The notes under the pieces are model-generated. The model saw nothing but the letters and a program-made list of their open reading frames with translations, made no database searches and was not told where the DNA came from. Below are positions 36,724-47,838 of a stretch of 64,000 nucleotides of DNA, piece by piece. The stretch is from Methanosphaera sp. ISO3-F5 (GTDB lineage Archaea; Methanobacteriota; Methanobacteria; Methanobacteriales; Methanobacteriaceae): contig NZ_CP118753.2 in NCBI RefSeq assembly GCF_034480035.2, positions 581,001 through 645,000 on the forward strand, written 5' to 3'. The position numbers and the translations under genes were made by a program. The stretch's first letter is position 1, and the number at the start of each line of letters is the position of its first letter.

Positions 36724-39591
36724 TTATTCAAGCATAGGCTTTAAATATAATCCAGTATACGAATCTGTCTTAGCTACTTCCTCAGGAGTTCCTTCTGCAA
36801 CTATTTGACCACCCATATCTCCACCTTCCGGACCTAAATCAATGATATGGTCAGCTGTTTTAATAACATCTAAGTTATGTTCAATAACAACAAGAGTATT
36901 ACCTTGATTTCTTAATTTAATCAATACTTTAAGTAAACGATTAATATCATCAAAATGAAGACCCGTGGTAGGTTCATCAAGGATATATAATGTATTGGAC
37001 GTACTTTGTCTACTTAATTCCTTAGCAAGTTTAACTCTCTGAGCTTCACCACCAGAGAGGGTAGTTGCAGGCTGACCCAGCTTAACATAGCCTAACCCAA
37101 CATCAACAAGTGTCTGTAATTTTTTTCTTATTTTAGGAATGTTTTCAAAGAATTCAAGTGCTTCCTCACTAGTCATCTCCAATACATCATTAATATTTTT
37201 ACCTTTATATCTTATGTTTAATGTTTCCCTATTGTATCGTTTACCTTCACAAACTTCACATGGCACATAAACATCTGCCAAAAAGTGCATTTCTATCTGT
37301 ACAATTCCGTCTCCATTACATGCTTCACATCGTCCACCTTTCACATTAAAACTAAATCGTCCAGGTTTATATCCTCTTTGTTTAGCCTCGGCAGTCTGAG
37401 CATATAATTCACGGATGTATGTAAACAGTCCAATATATGTTGCAGGATTGGATCTAGGCGTACGACCAATAGGAGATTGATCTATTACGATAATCTTATC
37501 AATATTGTTTATTCCCGTGATACTTTTATGTTTACCTACCTTAAACTTGTGTTTATGGGTTAATTCCTCATCAATTCCATGATATAATATTTCATTCACA
37601 AGAGTACTTTTACCAGAACCTGAAACTCCAGTAACACATATAAATTTACCAAGAGGGAATTTTACATTAATATTTTTCAGATTATTTTCTTCTGCTCCAT
37701 TTATTGTAATGAATTTACCGTTTCCTTCATGTCTTTCTTTTGGAACAGGTATTTCCTTAGCTCCTGATAAATATTGGCCAGTAAGTGATTTCTCATTATT
37801 TTTAATGTCTTCTGGTGTTCCCTCGGCGGTTAAGATTCCTCCATGTTCACCAGCACCAGGACCTATGTCTACCACATGGTCTGCTTCCAGTATTGTCTCT
37901 TCATCATGTTCAACAACTATTAAAGTATTACCTATGTCACGTAAATGTTTAAGTGTGCCAATCAGTTTCATATTGTCTCTTTGATGTAAACCTATACTAG
38001 GTTCATCCAGGACATATAATACACCTACGAGTCTACTTCCAATCTGTGTTGCTAATCTTATACGCTGAGCTTCTCCACCAGAAAGTGTTCCTGATGAACG
38101 AGCTAATGTTAAGTAGTTTAATCCCACATCATTAAGGAATTCAAGTCTTTCCTTAATTTCTTTAAGAATTTCTTTTCCTATAAATTCTTGTCTTTCTGTT
38201 AATTTAAGGTTTTCAAAGAATTCTCTGCTGTCACTTAATGAAAGTTTTGTTAAATCTGCTATGTTAATATCTCCAACTGTAACTGCAAGCATTTCAGGTT
38301 TTAATCTGTCTCCATGACATGTTGGACAGTCATTTAATGTCATGTATGTTCTTGCAGCTTTTCTCCGGTATCTTGAGGATGTTTCTATGAATAACCTTTT
38401 CATATAAGGGATTACTCCCTCGAATGTTTTGGTTACATTGCGCTGTTTGTTACCTGAACCAAAAGAGAATGATATTTTCTCGTTTCCACTACCATATAAT
38501 ATGATGTCCTGATGTTTTTTGGATAAGGTGTGGAATGGTACATCTAGTTTAAATCCGTAATGGTTTGCTACACTTGCTATCATCTTATTATAGTATGTGT
38601 CTGTTTTCTGTGAATTACTCCATGGTTTGATTGCTCCATCACGAAGACTTAATGTTTTATCTGGTACTATTAGGTCAGGGTCTGCTTCCAGGGTGCTTCC
38701 TATACCATTACAACTTGGACATGCGGCTTGTGGATTGTTGAATGAAAACATTCTTGGACTAATTTCTGTGAAATTTATTCCACAATCAGGACAGGCTAAT
38801 GCTTCACTATAGTATTGGTCAGCTACTTCCGGGTTGCTGTTGGCTATTGTTATTAATCCTTCTCCTATTTCTAATGCTGTTTCAACTGATTCTACTAGTC
38901 TTTTTCTGAAGTTTTCATTATTTGCTACTTTAAGTCTGTCAACTACTATTTCGATGGTGTGTTTATTGTTTTTGTTTAGTTTAATTTCATTGTCTAATGA
39001 TAGTATTTCTCCATCTACTCTTGCTCTTACAAATCCTTTTTCTTTGTATGATTCAAATACTTTCTGATGCATTCCTTTTCTGTCTTTTATAACTGGTGCG
39101 AGTAGTATTATTTTTTCTTGTTCGTTTTCGTTGATTATTGCTTCGGCTATTTGTCCTGGTGTTTGTTGTGATATTTCTTTTCCACAATTGTAGCAGTGGG
39201 CTATTCCTATTCGGGCATATAATAGTCTTAGGTAGTCATAAATTTCCGTAACTGTTCCTACTGTTGATCTTGGATTTACTCTTGTTGTTTTCTGGTCAAT
39301 TGATATTGCGGGTGATAATCCTTCTATGTAGTCTACTTCTGGTTTTTCCATTTGTCCAAGGAATTGTCTTGCATATGCTGATAGTGATTCTACGTATCTT
39401 CTTTGTCCTTCTGCGTAGATCGTGTCGAATGCTAGGGATGATTTTCCGGATCCACTTAGTCCTGTTATTACTATGAATTGGTCTCTTGGTAGTGTTAGGT
39501 CTATGTTTTGTAGGTTGTGTTCTCGTGCTCCTTTTATTATTATTTTTCTGTCTTGTATTGCTCTGTTTCTTATTTCTTCTTTGCTTTCCAT
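36724..39591 (-). CDS. uvrA: UvrABC excinuclease subunit A
   Basis: A 955-residue damage-recognition ATPase of nucleotide excision repair. It has two ABC ATPase modules: Walker [10 protein letters not shown] near residue 45 and GVSGSGKST near 655, with signatures [12 protein letters not shown] and [12 protein letters not shown]. Zinc-binding motifs are CPDCGINF...CPSCNGIG and CEACNGDG...CEVCEGKRY. The length is normal. It begins 1 bp after the uvrB stop, so the two form an operon (uvrB-uvrA). UvrABC is bacterial in origin and is found in only some archaea, including Methanobacteriales. Confidence 0.98.
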   Translation of the reverse strand: MESKEEIRNRAIQDRKIIIKGAREHNLQNIDLTLPRDQFIVITGLSGSGKSSLAFDTIYAEGQRRYVESLSAYARQFLGQMEKPEVDYIEGLSPAISIDQKTTRVNPRSTVGTVTEIYDYLRLLYARIGIAHCYNCGKEISQQTPGQIAEAIINENEQEKIILLAPVIKDRKGMHQKVFESYKEKGFVRARVDGEILSLDNEIKLNKNNKHTIEIVVDRLKVANNENFRKRLVESVETALEIGEGLITIANSNPEVADQYYSEALACPDCGINFTEISPRMFSFNNPQAACPSCNGIGSTLEADPDLIVPDKTLSLRDGAIKPWSNSQKTDTYYNKMIASVANHYGFKLDVPFHTLSKKHQDIILYGSGNEKISFSFGSGNKQRNVTKTFEGVIPYMKRLFIETSSRYRRKAARTYMTLNDCPTCHGDRLKPEMLAVTVGDINIADLTKLSLSDSREFFENLKLTERQEFIGKEILKEIKERLEFLNDVGLNYLTLARSSGTLSGGEAQRIRLATQIGSRLVGVLYVLDEPSIGLHQRDNMKLIGTLKHLRDIGNTLIVVEHDEETILEADHVVDIGPGAGEHGGILTAEGTPEDIKNNEKSLTGQYLSGAKEIPVPKERHEGNGKFITINGAEENNLKNINVKFPLGKFICVTGVSGSGKSTLVNEILYHGIDEELTHKHKFKVGKHKSITGINNIDKIIVIDQSPIGRTPRSNPATYIGLFTYIRELYAQTAEAKQRGYKPGRFSFNVKGGRCEACNGDGIVQIEMHFLADVYVPCEVCEGKRYNRETLNIRYKGKNINDVLEMTSEEALEFFENIPKIRKKLQTLVDVGLGYVKLGQPATTLSGGEAQRVKLAKELSRQSTSNTLYILDEPTTGLHFDDINRLLKVLIKLRNQGNTLVVIEHNLDVIKTADHIIDLGPEGGDMGGQIVAEGTPEEVAKTDSYTGLYLKPMLE

Positions 39592-39592
39592 T

Positions 39593-41542
39593 TTATTGCT
39601 CCTTTAATTCTTGTATTCTATCTCTTAGTTTTGCTGCTCTTTCAAAGTCTAGTTTTTCTGCAGCTTCTTTCATTTCAATTTCTAGTTCTTCTATTAACAT
39701 GTCAACTTCTTCGATTGTTATGTTGTCAATTTCTTGTATGTCTTCAACTTTGCTCTTAATCTTTTTATCTTTAAGTTTACGTACAACATTTCTAGGTACA
39801 ATATTATGGTCCTTATTGTATGAAAGTTGTATTTTTCTTCTACGTTCAGTAATGTTTACAGCATTTCTAACAGAATCTGTTATATTATCAGCATACAATA
39901 TAACTTCACCGTCAACATTTCTTGCAGCACGACCAATAGTCTGAATAAGAGATGTCTGTGAACGAAGAAAACCCTCCTTATCAGCATCAAGAATAGCAAC
40001 CAAAGAAACCTCAGGAAGATCAAGACCCTCCCTGAGAAGGTTAACACCAACAAGACAATCAAACTCCCCACGACGAAGATCATCAATAATCTCCGTACGC
40101 TCAAGAGTAGTAATCTCCGAATGCAAATACCTGCACTTAACATTCATCTTAATATAATAATCAGTCAAATCCTCAGCCATCTTCTTAGTAAGGGCAGTGA
40201 CCAGGACACGCTGATTCTTCTCCACACGATTTCTGATTTCACCAAGCAAATCATCAACCTGATTCTTCACAGGCCTAATAATAGGCTTAGGATCAACAAG
40301 ACCAGTTGGACGAATAATCTGCTCAACCTTATTCTTACTCCTACCAATCTCAAAAGGAGCAGGAGTAGCAGACACATACAACACCTGATTCTGAGCCTTC
40401 ATAAACTCATCAAAACGTAAAGGCCTATTCTCCTTAGCACTAGGCAATCTGAAACCATACTGGACAAGAGTCTCCTTACGGGCACGATCACCCTCATACA
40501 TACCACGAATCTGAGGAACAGTAACATGAGATTCATCAATAATAGTCAGATAATCATCAGGAAAATACCTTAATAACGAATAAGGAGTTTCACCCCACTT
40601 CCTACCATTCATATGCATAGAATAATTTTCAATACCAGAACAATAACCAATCTCCTGAATCATTTCCATATCAAAATTTGTTCTCTGCTCAATACGCTGA
40701 GCCTCAACATACTTACCCGTAGCCTTGAAAGTAGCAACACGTTCAGCTAACTCTTTCTTAATATTCTTAATAGCCACATCCTGTTTCTCACGGGCAATAA
40801 CAAAATGCTTTGCAGGGAAAATAATAACCTTACGAACTTCCTCAATAATATCACCCTTCAAAGGATCAATCTTATATATGCAGTCAATCTCATCACCCCA
40901 CAACTCAACACGAAGAGCATAATTAGCATTTATAGGGAAAATTTCCACAACATCTCCCCTAACCCTGAAACGACCCCTAATAAATTCAATATCATTACGT
41001 TCATACTGCATTTCAACAAGAGCACCTAAAATATCTTCACGACCAATAATCTGCTCACTTTCAAGTTGAAGAGTAAACTCCGCATAATCATCAGGACTAC
41101 CAATACCATAAATACATGAAACACTACTAACCACTATAACATCATCACGAGTAAGAAGAGACTGAGTAGCAGAATGTCTTAAACGATCAATCTCCTCATT
41201 AACAGCAGATTCCTTATCAATAAACGTATCAGTTTGAGCAACATAAGCCTCCGGTTGATAAAAATCATAATAACTGACAAAATATTCCACAGCATTATCA
41301 GGGAAAAACTCCTTAAACTCTTCAAACAATTGGGAAGCAAGAGTCTTATTATGGCTCATAACAAGAGTAGGCTTATCTAACTGCTCAATAACATTAGCCA
41401 TAGTGAAAGTTTTACCAGAACCAGTCACACCCTCAAGTGTCTGCTCTTTATCACCATTTTTGAAGTGTTCAACAAGAGACTCAATAGCTTTAGGTTGATC
41501 ACCAAAAGGTTTATAATCAGAATGTAATATGAATTTTGACAT
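39593..41542 (-). CDS. uvrB: UvrABC excinuclease subunit B
   Basis: A 649-residue DNA helicase-like subunit that loads onto lesions and recruits UvrC. It has Walker [13 protein letters not shown] near residue 40, the beta-hairpin [21 protein letters not shown], the DEAD-like DESH box, motif [21 protein letters not shown] and a C-terminal UVR coiled-coil ([22 protein letters not shown]) that pairs with UvrC. The first gene of uvrB-uvrA. Plus-strand composition flips from A/C-rich to T/G-rich near 39,780, inside this gene. The upstream side is occupied by a broken tnpB and an IS4-type element. Confidence 0.98.
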   Translation of the reverse strand: MSKFILHSDYKPFGDQPKAIESLVEHFKNGDKEQTLEGVTGSGKTFTMANVIEQLDKPTLVMSHNKTLASQLFEEFKEFFPDNAVEYFVSYYDFYQPEAYVAQTDTFIDKESAVNEEIDRLRHSATQSLLTRDDVIVVSSVSCIYGIGSPDDYAEFTLQLESEQIIGREDILGALVEMQYERNDIEFIRGRFRVRGDVVEIFPINANYALRVELWGDEIDCIYKIDPLKGDIIEEVRKVIIFPAKHFVIAREKQDVAIKNIKKELAERVATFKATGKYVEAQRIEQRTNFDMEMIQEIGYCSGIENYSMHMNGRKWGETPYSLLRYFPDDYLTIIDESHVTVPQIRGMYEGDRARKETLVQYGFRLPSAKENRPLRFDEFMKAQNQVLYVSATPAPFEIGRSKNKVEQIIRPTGLVDPKPIIRPVKNQVDDLLGEIRNRVEKNQRVLVTALTKKMAEDLTDYYIKMNVKCRYLHSEITTLERTEIIDDLRRGEFDCLVGVNLLREGLDLPEVSLVAILDADKEGFLRSQTSLIQTIGRAARNVDGEVILYADNITDSVRNAVNITERRRKIQLSYNKDHNIVPRNVVRKLKDKKIKSKVEDIQEIDNITIEEVDMLIEELEIEMKEAAEKLDFERAAKLRDRIQELKEQ

Positions 41543-41692
41543 AATACATCTATATTTCTACAAAGTAATTTAATAATATTTTGGGCTCTGTAGAAAACCT
41601 TGCTTTGAGTGAAGTATGAGTAATAACCCAAATATAGTTTTTTTACAGAGGGAAATATTTTATTTCAATATTTTCCTTTCTTCATCATAATA

Positions 41693-41718
41693 CAATTCTC
41701 ACTCATATTGAGTAATTG
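41693..41718 (-). repeat. Subterminal hairpin of the IS605-type element
   Basis: On the minus strand CAATTACTCA-ATA-TGAGT-GAG-AATTG forms a two-part stem (5 + 5 bp) with a 3-nt bulge. Bulged hairpins near element ends are what Y1 transposases of IS200/IS605 recognise. Confidence 0.5.
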
Positions 41719-41734
41719 TATTTTTCATATTGAT

Positions 41735-41830
41735 TCCTGCCTAATTGCCGCTAATGCTAAGCATAGTAAGTGGTACAGGCGATCTCCGGGAAACCCTCGG
41801 TTCATATAAATTAATGTGTGATTAATAATG
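41735..41830 (-). ncRNA. Candidate omegaRNA region of the IS605-type tnpB
   Basis: Directly after tnpB the minus strand contains CCGAGGGTTTCCCGG, GCCTGTACCACTTA and the near-palindrome GCTTAGCATTAGC. This is a compact, more GC-rich and structured stretch than its surroundings, in the position where TnpB guide RNAs are encoded. No transcription evidence is available. Confidence 0.35.
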
Positions 41831-42947
41831 ATTTTGTTTGATTTTTTTTAATCCTTCATGGTGTATGTTTTTGGCTGCGTTTATGTCTCTGTCGTGTTTG
41901 TTACCACATTGGGTGCATGTCCATGTTCGGTTGTTTAGCGTTAAGTCTTCATTGTAGTATTGACAGTTGTTGCATGTTTTGCTGGATGGGTACCATTGGT
42001 TTATGTGTATTAGTTTTCTTCCGTGTTCGTATGCTTTTTGTTCTATTATTTTTGTGAACATGTGCCATGATTTTTCTTGTATACTCTTGGATAGTCTGCT
42101 GTTTTTTAGCATACCTTTGATGTTTAGTGTTTCCATGCAGATTACTTGATATTTTTCTGTTAATCGTTGTGCTATCTTATAGAAATGATAGTCTAGTATG
42201 TTATGTCTTTTTTCATATGTTTGTGCTATCTTCTTTTTGATTTTATTGTAGTTTTTGCTGCCAAATTCTTTCTTGGATAGTTTTCTTTGTAATCTTCGTA
42301 TTCTATTATTTAGCTGTGCGATTTTGTTTTGTTGTGGGAACTGTATTATTTTGCCCGTGTTTATTGTGACAAAACGTGATACTCCCAAATCAATACCACA
42401 ACTACGATTATTACTCTTAAAAACATGTCTTGTAACATTTTTTACATAAAATAGAAACAAAATATTTGCCGGATGCTTTTTGTTTAACTGTTACAGATTG
42501 TATTTTGCCGGTTATCTTTTGTTGTGTACGAAATCGTATCCAACCTACCTTAGGAAGACGAATACATTTACCATCAATCCGGGTATTGTTATTGATATTA
42601 TTGGTTTTATAAGATTGTACTGGATTATATTTATTTTTATGGCGTGGATACTTGCTGATTTGGTTAAAGAATCTGTTAAATGCATTTTCTAAATTTTTCA
42701 ATGATTCAATTAAACCTGTGGAATCAACTCGTTTTAACCAAGTTTTAGACTTTTTTAGCTCAGTTAACATAGCTGAACAATCATAAAAAGACAAATACTC
42801 CCCATTTTCAGTATATACTTTCTTTTTGGCATCCAGAAAAGTATTAAAAACAAACCGACAACAACCAAACTGATTGGTGAAAAAATTCTCCTGAACCTCA
42901 TCAGGATAAATACGAACAACAAAACTCTTATACATAACAACTTTCAA
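41822..42947 (-). pseudogene. tnpB: TnpB with canonical zinc ribbon, frameshifted
   Basis: Two overlapping frames (42947-42417 and 42460-41822) together make one TnpB of about 370 residues. The N-terminal half has the helix-turn-helix and wedge region (FGCCRFVFNTFLDAKK). The C-terminal half has RuvC-I CGIDLGVSRFVTI, the glutamate motif VICMETLNIKGM, the zinc ribbon TCNNCQYYNE...TCTQCGNKHDRD and RuvC-III DINAAKNI. The frames separate at a run of six A (plus T6 at 42438-42443); with five A the sequence would read ILCKNVTRHVF without interruption. This is a pseudogene, a slippage-expressed gene or a sequencing error. Confidence 0.8.
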
Positions 42948-43002
42948 AAAAATACACCAAATAATAAAATATTAAATATAGATAATAAATTATTACTTAT
43001 TG

Positions 43003-43012
43003 TATAGTTAAT
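43003..43012 (+). repeat. Target-site duplication of the IS4-type element, left
   Basis: TATAGTTAAT directly precedes the left inverted repeat and is repeated at 44849-44858. Ten base pairs is within the range usual for IS4-family insertions. Confidence 0.9.
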
Positions 43013-44848
43013 CAATGTCGTCAGGTTAAGCTTTTGATATGAAAATATTTTCCTGTTTTTTTTTGGCATATTAACTTTTTTTTTTAAAATGTTGGTTTGT
43101 ATTGTGTTTGTATGTATCTGTTGGGTGTTGTTTTCTTTCTTTCATATTGACGGGGCTTTTTAACTTTGTTTGGTGCGGGTGTGCATTTTTTTATTAAGTT
43201 ATTGATGAAGTTTTTGACTTTTGATGGATCTAATATTGTTTCGAATAAATCTATTTTTAATCTGCTGATAAGATGGGATTGATTTACATCATAATAATCT
43301 TTTTTTCCTTTTTTTCTCATATTTTTGTTAATTATTAGATTTAAGTATATTCTGGAATAGCAAAATATGTTATATAGTAAAAATGTAGAGTATATGTCTT
43401 GTTGTATTCCAATTTCTGTTTGTGCGGTGTAGTTTTGTATTTGTAGTCTTTGTTTAAGTGTTTTATATGTGCATTCTATTCCCCATCTGGCTTTATATAT
43501 TTCTTTTAATTGTTCTTTACTCATAGTTTCTTGTGGTAAATTTGTTATTAATGTTTCTATTTCTCCAGTTTCTAGTTTTATATTTACAATTCTTAAATTT
43601 AATGAATTAAAGAATCTTATTTTATTTTTAAAATAGTTGTTTTGGAATTGGTTTCGTCTTGTTTTGTCTAATTCTATTTCAACTATTTCATCATCAGAAG
43701 TCATGGATTCACGTTCTCCTATGTATGTGTCTTTTCTTAGTCTGATAACAAAATAACTATGCATTTCTATTATTCTAACCATTAATTCAATAGAATTATA
43801 TCCTCTATCGAATATAAATATGGATTTTTCAGGAATTATCAGTCTTTTACACTTTTCAATATTTTTATGAATCAAAGTATGCTCGCCAACACCCCTTTTG
43901 CCAATTAAACCATCAATCATGAAATCATTTAGAACATCAACAACACCTGAAAAGACAACATTAATCTTTTTATCATAATTTTCTTTAAACCCAAATTCTT
44001 TCAATGTTAACTTTTTATTTGGTAATTCAAAACGAGATCCATCACCAGCAAATAAACGAAACCCATAAAAAGTTCTAAAGAACTCACAATTCTTTTGTAA
44101 ATTTATATAACCAATATTTCTCAAATAATTAATGCTTATTCTTTTAAATACATCTGGATTGATATTAATTCTCTGTTCTGAAAAACTCTGTTTACTATAA
44201 CTACCAACACAATCTTTTGAATACTTTAAATGAGTATCAATATTGTTCTGAATAGTTTTACGTTGATTAAACAATATATGTTTAACATAATCACCAAAAC
44301 CCCATATACGATTACGAGTAAAAGCAGAATCATTCAAAACATGTTTTCTAAAATCAACACACTCAGATTCTATAGAATCTTCAATAAAAGAGTATTTAAA
44401 ATTATCATTTTCATACGGACAAACATTTTCTAATCCATCAAAAATCAAAAAGTAAATCAATAACTTACAACAAAATAATATTGAGGGAATGTTTTTTAGC
44501 TTCATAATATAAACTATTCCCTCATTTCATATATAAACTATTCTACTATTTTTAAACATAAAATAAAAATCATATAACTTCTTAATTATGCTACTATTTG
44601 ATAAATATCAAAATAACAAAAAAATAAAACCAGAATAATCACTATCAAATAAATAAAATAAGGATACTGTAAAATAAACATCATGAAGAAATAATATATT
44701 ATAAAAACATCTAATTTTAATTATATGAGCCTATTTTTAAAAATAGTTAAATAATTAAGAAATTTAATAAAAATTAGTTTATAAAAATCAGTTAAAATTA
44801 AATTTAAATCTTTTACATAAAGAAAGAAATCTTAACCTGACGACATTG
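43013..44848 (-). mobile_element. Complete IS4-type insertion sequence
   Basis: A 1,836-bp element with perfect 18-bp terminal inverted repeats, CAATGTCGTCAGGTTAAG at 43013-43030 and its complement at 44831-44848. A perfect 10-bp target duplication flanks it (43003-43012 and 44849-44858). It encodes one DDE transposase. Intact ends, duplication and transposase point to a recent and possibly still active insertion, located between the broken tnpB and the uvrC transcript. Confidence 0.92.
43084..44505 (-). CDS. IS4-family DDE transposase
   Basis: A 473-residue transposase. The DDE triad is visible: first Asp in LFAGDGSRFELPN near residue 164, second in SIFIFDRGYNSIELMVRI near 246, and the glutamate in the YREK-like motif YKARWGIECTYKTLKQRLQ near 350, the hallmark of IS4. 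The C-terminus is basic (KKPRQYERKKTTPNRYIQ). Full-length and free of stops. It cuts and pastes the element at the inverted repeats. Confidence 0.9.
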   Translation of the reverse strand: MKLKNIPSILFCCKLLIYFLIFDGLENVCPYENDNFKYSFIEDSIESECVDFRKHVLNDSAFTRNRIWGFGDYVKHILFNQRKTIQNNIDTHLKYSKDCVGSYSKQSFSEQRININPDVFKRISINYLRNIGYINLQKNCEFFRTFYGFRLFAGDGSRFELPNKKLTLKEFGFKENYDKKINVVFSGVVDVLNDFMIDGLIGKRGVGEHTLIHKNIEKCKRLIIPEKSIFIFDRGYNSIELMVRIIEMHSYFVIRLRKDTYIGERESMTSDDEIVEIELDKTRRNQFQNNYFKNKIRFFNSLNLRIVNIKLETGEIETLITNLPQETMSKEQLKEIYKARWGIECTYKTLKQRLQIQNYTAQTEIGIQQDIYSTFLLYNIFCYSRIYLNLIINKNMRKKGKKDYYDVNQSHLISRLKIDLFETILDPSKVKNFINNLIKKCTPAPNKVKKPRQYERKKTTPNRYIQTQYKPTF

Positions 44849-44858
44849 TATAGTTAAT
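44849..44858 (+). repeat. Target-site duplication of the IS4-type element, right
   Basis: TATAGTTAAT, identical to 43003-43012. Confidence 0.9.
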
Positions 44859-45013
44859 AATTATTTGATAATAGTATTTAAATATTTTGATAAAAAGTAT
44901 TACTTTTCACACTTTATTCATATGATTTCTACAGGGCCATATTTTGAAAAAAAAATTTCAAATAGAAGCTTCATAAATAAGTATAATACAACTTCAAAGG
45001 AAAAATTAATAAA

Positions 45014-45403
45014 ATGATAGACTGGGACATAAAAGAAATAGAAAAAATCGAACAACATTACAAGAAAACACTCAATCCCAGCTTAAATTTAACATACTTC
45101 TGCAGACACTTCGAAGAAATCTACAGACTACTAACAGATGAAGAAGAACTACTCCCCGACATATTAAACGACATAACATATTACACAATCAATGGAATAA
45201 ACGCCAAATACAAGGTATTAATAAGTGCCGATACAGATAAACAACAAACAGAAAAATTATTAGCAAGAAGAATGAAACAAAGAGCACAAAGACAAGAAGC
45301 AAGAAATAAAGGATTAACAGAATATCATAAATTCATAATAAAAGAAGTAGCAGAATTCATAAAAAAATACCCATACTGGAAAGAATTATTACGATACAAA
45401 TAA
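45014..45403 (+). CDS. Unknown protein upstream of uvrC
   Basis: A 129-residue, strongly helical charged protein (WDIKEIEKIEQHYKKTLN, FCRHFEEIYRLL, LARRMKQRAQRQEARNKGL, YHKFIIKEVAEFIKKYPYWKELL). I do not recognise a family. It begins after an AAAGGA site and ends 33 bp before uvrC in the same orientation, so it probably shares the uvrC transcript. The first 75 residues could form a small helical bundle and the RR/QR segment might contact nucleic acid, but nothing specific is visible. Confidence 0.65.
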   Translation: MIDWDIKEIEKIEQHYKKTLNPSLNLTYFCRHFEEIYRLLTDEEELLPDILNDITYYTINGINAKYKVLISADTDKQQTEKLLARRMKQRAQRQEARNKGLTEYHKFIIKEVAEFIKKYPYWKELLRYK

Positions 45404-45436
45404 AAACAATATACAATTACCTAGGAGAATAATCTC

Positions 45437-47260
45437 ATGTCAATGAAAATCACAAGCCCCGAAGAACTCCCACAAAAACCAGGAGTATACATCATGCACA
45501 ACAGTGATGATGAAATAATATACGTGGGCAAAGCAAAAAAACTAAAAAACAGGGTACAAAGCTACTTCAGAGAAGAAGACAAACTAGACAGACCAAAAAC
45601 ACAAGTACTAATGAAACACTTCTCATACCTAGAATACATATTAACAGACACAGAAAAAGAAGCACTAATACTAGAAGCAAACCTAATAAAAAGACATAAA
45701 CCACGATACAACATAAGCCTAAAAGATGGAAAACAATACCCATACATCAAAATAACAAACGAAGAATTCCCCAGAATACACATAACCAGACGACTACTAA
45801 ATGACGGAGCATCATACTATGGACCATACACCGATGCAACAAATGCAAGAGGATTCATAGACTTCATAAACAAAAACTTCAAAATAAGAACATGCAAACA
45901 CATGGACGGACCATGCTTAAACTACCAGATAAAACAATGCAGTGCACCATGCGTAAACTACATCACACAAGAAGAATACAATAAAAACATCAGAAGAGTA
46001 AAACTCTTACTCATGGGAAGATACAAGACCATACTAAAACAATTAAAAAAAGAAATGAACAAATACTCCAAAAACATGGAATTCGAAAAAGCAGCCATAA
46101 TAAGAGACCAAATCGAAAACATACAAGTAACACTAGAAAAACAAAACATCCAACCAACAAAAGACGTAGACCAAGACATCATCGGAATAGACCATAACGA
46201 CTCAGAAGCAGCAGTAGTAATAATATCAGTACGAAACGGAAAAACCAACAAAAAAGACGACATAATACTAAAACAAATAAACGGATTCACAGACACAGAA
46301 ATACTAACAGAATTCATAAAACAATACTATTCAACAGCACCAGCACCAGACGAAATAATACTCGAAGACTCAATAGAAGATGAAGAAATAATACTAGAAT
46401 GGCTAGAAGAAAAACAAGGACATAAAATAAAGATAAAAGTAGCAGAAGAAGGACATTACCTGACACTCATACGAATAGCTAAAAAGAATGCACACATCAG
46501 CTTAACAGAAAACACCAAAGAAGAAGAAAATCCATTACTCACACTAGAACAATACCTAAGACTACCAAAACTACCATACCACATAGAAGCATTTGATATC
46601 TCAAACATTTCAGGAATACACGCAGTAGCATCAATGGTAGTATTCGAAAATGCAAAACCAGCCAAAAAAATGTACAGAAAATTTAAGATGAACACACCAG
46701 GACCTAACGATTTTGCAATGATGAAAGAAGTACTAACAAGAAGATACTCCAGAATAGCACCCGGATACGATGAACAAAAAGCATCATCCGATTCCATGTA
46801 CATCAAACCAGACCTAGTACTTATAGATGGAGGAAAAGGACAACTAGGAATGGCAGTAGAAGTATTTAAGTCACTGGGAATCAATGACGTTCCACTGGTA
46901 GGACTTGCAAAAAAATTCGAAGAATTATACGTGCCAGGCAGAAGCCAACCAATCATTCTTCCAAGAAAATCAACAGCACTACACCTACTACAATACGTAA
47001 GAGACGAATCACACAGATTTGCAATAACATTCCACAGACAACTAAGAAGCAAAGCATTCACAAAATCAATACTTGACGAAATACCAGGCGTAGGAAAAAA
47101 ACGAAAACAAGCCCTACTAGCACATTTCGAAAATCTTGACGCAATATATGATGCAAGCTATGAAGAAATATGTGAAGTAGAAGGAATAAACAAAAAATTA
47201 GCAAAAACAATATACGAAACATTAGAAAATGATAAAAATAATAAAAAAAAGGAAATTTAA
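45437..47260 (+). CDS. uvrC: UvrABC excinuclease subunit C
   Basis: A 607-residue dual-incision nuclease. It has an N-terminal GIY-YIG domain (KPGVYIMHN...IIYVGKAKKLKNRV), a Cys-rich segment RTCKHMDGPCLNYQIKQCSAPC, a UVR motif (NMEFEKAAIIRDQIENI) for UvrB, the RNase H-like domain with EAFDISNISG and LVLIDGGKGQLGMA, and a tandem helix-hairpin-helix region (IPGVGKKRKQALLAHF, VEGINKKLAKTIYE). Codons are almost all A/C-ended. It stands on the opposite strand from uvrA/uvrB, and its stop overlaps the convergent flavoprotein gene by 4 bp. Confidence 0.97.
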   Translation: MSMKITSPEELPQKPGVYIMHNSDDEIIYVGKAKKLKNRVQSYFREEDKLDRPKTQVLMKHFSYLEYILTDTEKEALILEANLIKRHKPRYNISLKDGKQYPYIKITNEEFPRIHITRRLLNDGASYYGPYTDATNARGFIDFINKNFKIRTCKHMDGPCLNYQIKQCSAPCVNYITQEEYNKNIRRVKLLLMGRYKTILKQLKKEMNKYSKNMEFEKAAIIRDQIENIQVTLEKQNIQPTKDVDQDIIGIDHNDSEAAVVIISVRNGKTNKKDDIILKQINGFTDTEILTEFIKQYYSTAPAPDEIILEDSIEDEEIILEWLEEKQGHKIKIKVAEEGHYLTLIRIAKKNAHISLTENTKEEENPLLTLEQYLRLPKLPYHIEAFDISNISGIHAVASMVVFENAKPAKKMYRKFKMNTPGPNDFAMMKEVLTRRYSRIAPGYDEQKASSDSMYIKPDLVLIDGGKGQLGMAVEVFKSLGINDVPLVGLAKKFEELYVPGRSQPIILPRKSTALHLLQYVRDESHRFAITFHRQLRSKAFTKSILDEIPGVGKKRKQALLAHFENLDAIYDASYEEICEVEGINKKLAKTIYETLENDKNNKKKEI

Positions 47261-47838
47261 AGTGTTGCAGAATCAAGGTCAAGCTTATGTGGGATAACCT
47301 CATATTCATCGAGTTCATAACCAATATCCTCATAATCTTCCAATACCCATTCATCAAGTTTACTATCTATCATCAAATCTCCAATATCTAATATTTTATT
47401 AACTTGGAAATTACCAGTAGCCAAGCATCGATGAGTATTCTCTATTACAAAATCATTAATATTTTTAGACATATGTGTAATCATGAGAAGAGCTTTTGTT
47501 TCAGGTATTGTTAACTCAGGATCATAATTACATGAACCCAGACGATCTAAGAACATTTTTGAATGACCTGCAATATCATTATAAAATACAGGGGCCGTGA
47601 ATATGAAATAGTCTGAAGCTCTGATTTTATCCATTATGAGGTTATAGTCATCATCAAGTACACAACCACCTCCTTTTTCACAGGCTCTGCAACCAGTACA
47701 ATATTTTATATCATAATCATCCATAAACAGAACTTCGTTACTTCCATCATTGTCTTTGATTCCAATAGTTAAACGGTCAACAATTTGTTTAGTAAATCCG
47801 TTCCTATGGGACGATGTTATCAAGGTTAATACTTTCAT
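47257..47838 (-). CDS. Iron-sulfur flavoprotein (ISF-like, NADPH-dependent FMN reductase fold)
   Basis: A 193-residue flavodoxin-fold protein with the phosphate-binding start LITSSHRNGFTKQIV, a compact cysteine motif CTGCRACEKGGGC (residues about 47-59) that binds a 4Fe-4S cluster in methanogen iron-sulfur flavoproteins, and the FMN-contacting TAPVFYNDIAGHSKMFLDRLG. These proteins take electrons from ferredoxin and reduce O2, peroxide or other acceptors. It is the last gene of a four-gene operon and overlaps the upstream gene by 4 bp. A paralog lies at 50848. Confidence 0.85.
   Translation of the reverse strand: MKVLTLITSSHRNGFTKQIVDRLTIGIKDNDGSNEVLFMDDYDIKYCTGCRACEKGGGCVLDDDYNLIMDKIRASDYFIFTAPVFYNDIAGHSKMFLDRLGSCNYDPELTIPETKALLMITHMSKNINDFVIENTHRCLATGNFQVNKILDIGDLMIDSKLDEWVLEDYEDIGYELDEYEVIPHKLDLDSATL

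Larger units (their letters stand above)
41640..42960 (-). mobile_element. IS200/IS605-type element, tnpB only, degenerate
   Basis: This region holds a canonical zinc-ribbon tnpB in two frames plus a non-coding 3' end of about 180 bp. Features typical of the family are a hairpin with a bulge near the presumed right end (41693-41718) and GC-rich structured sequence after tnpB (41745-41815). No terminal inverted repeat, target duplication or tnpA was found. Exact ends cannot be set by eye; the coordinates are approximate. Confidence 0.6.
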
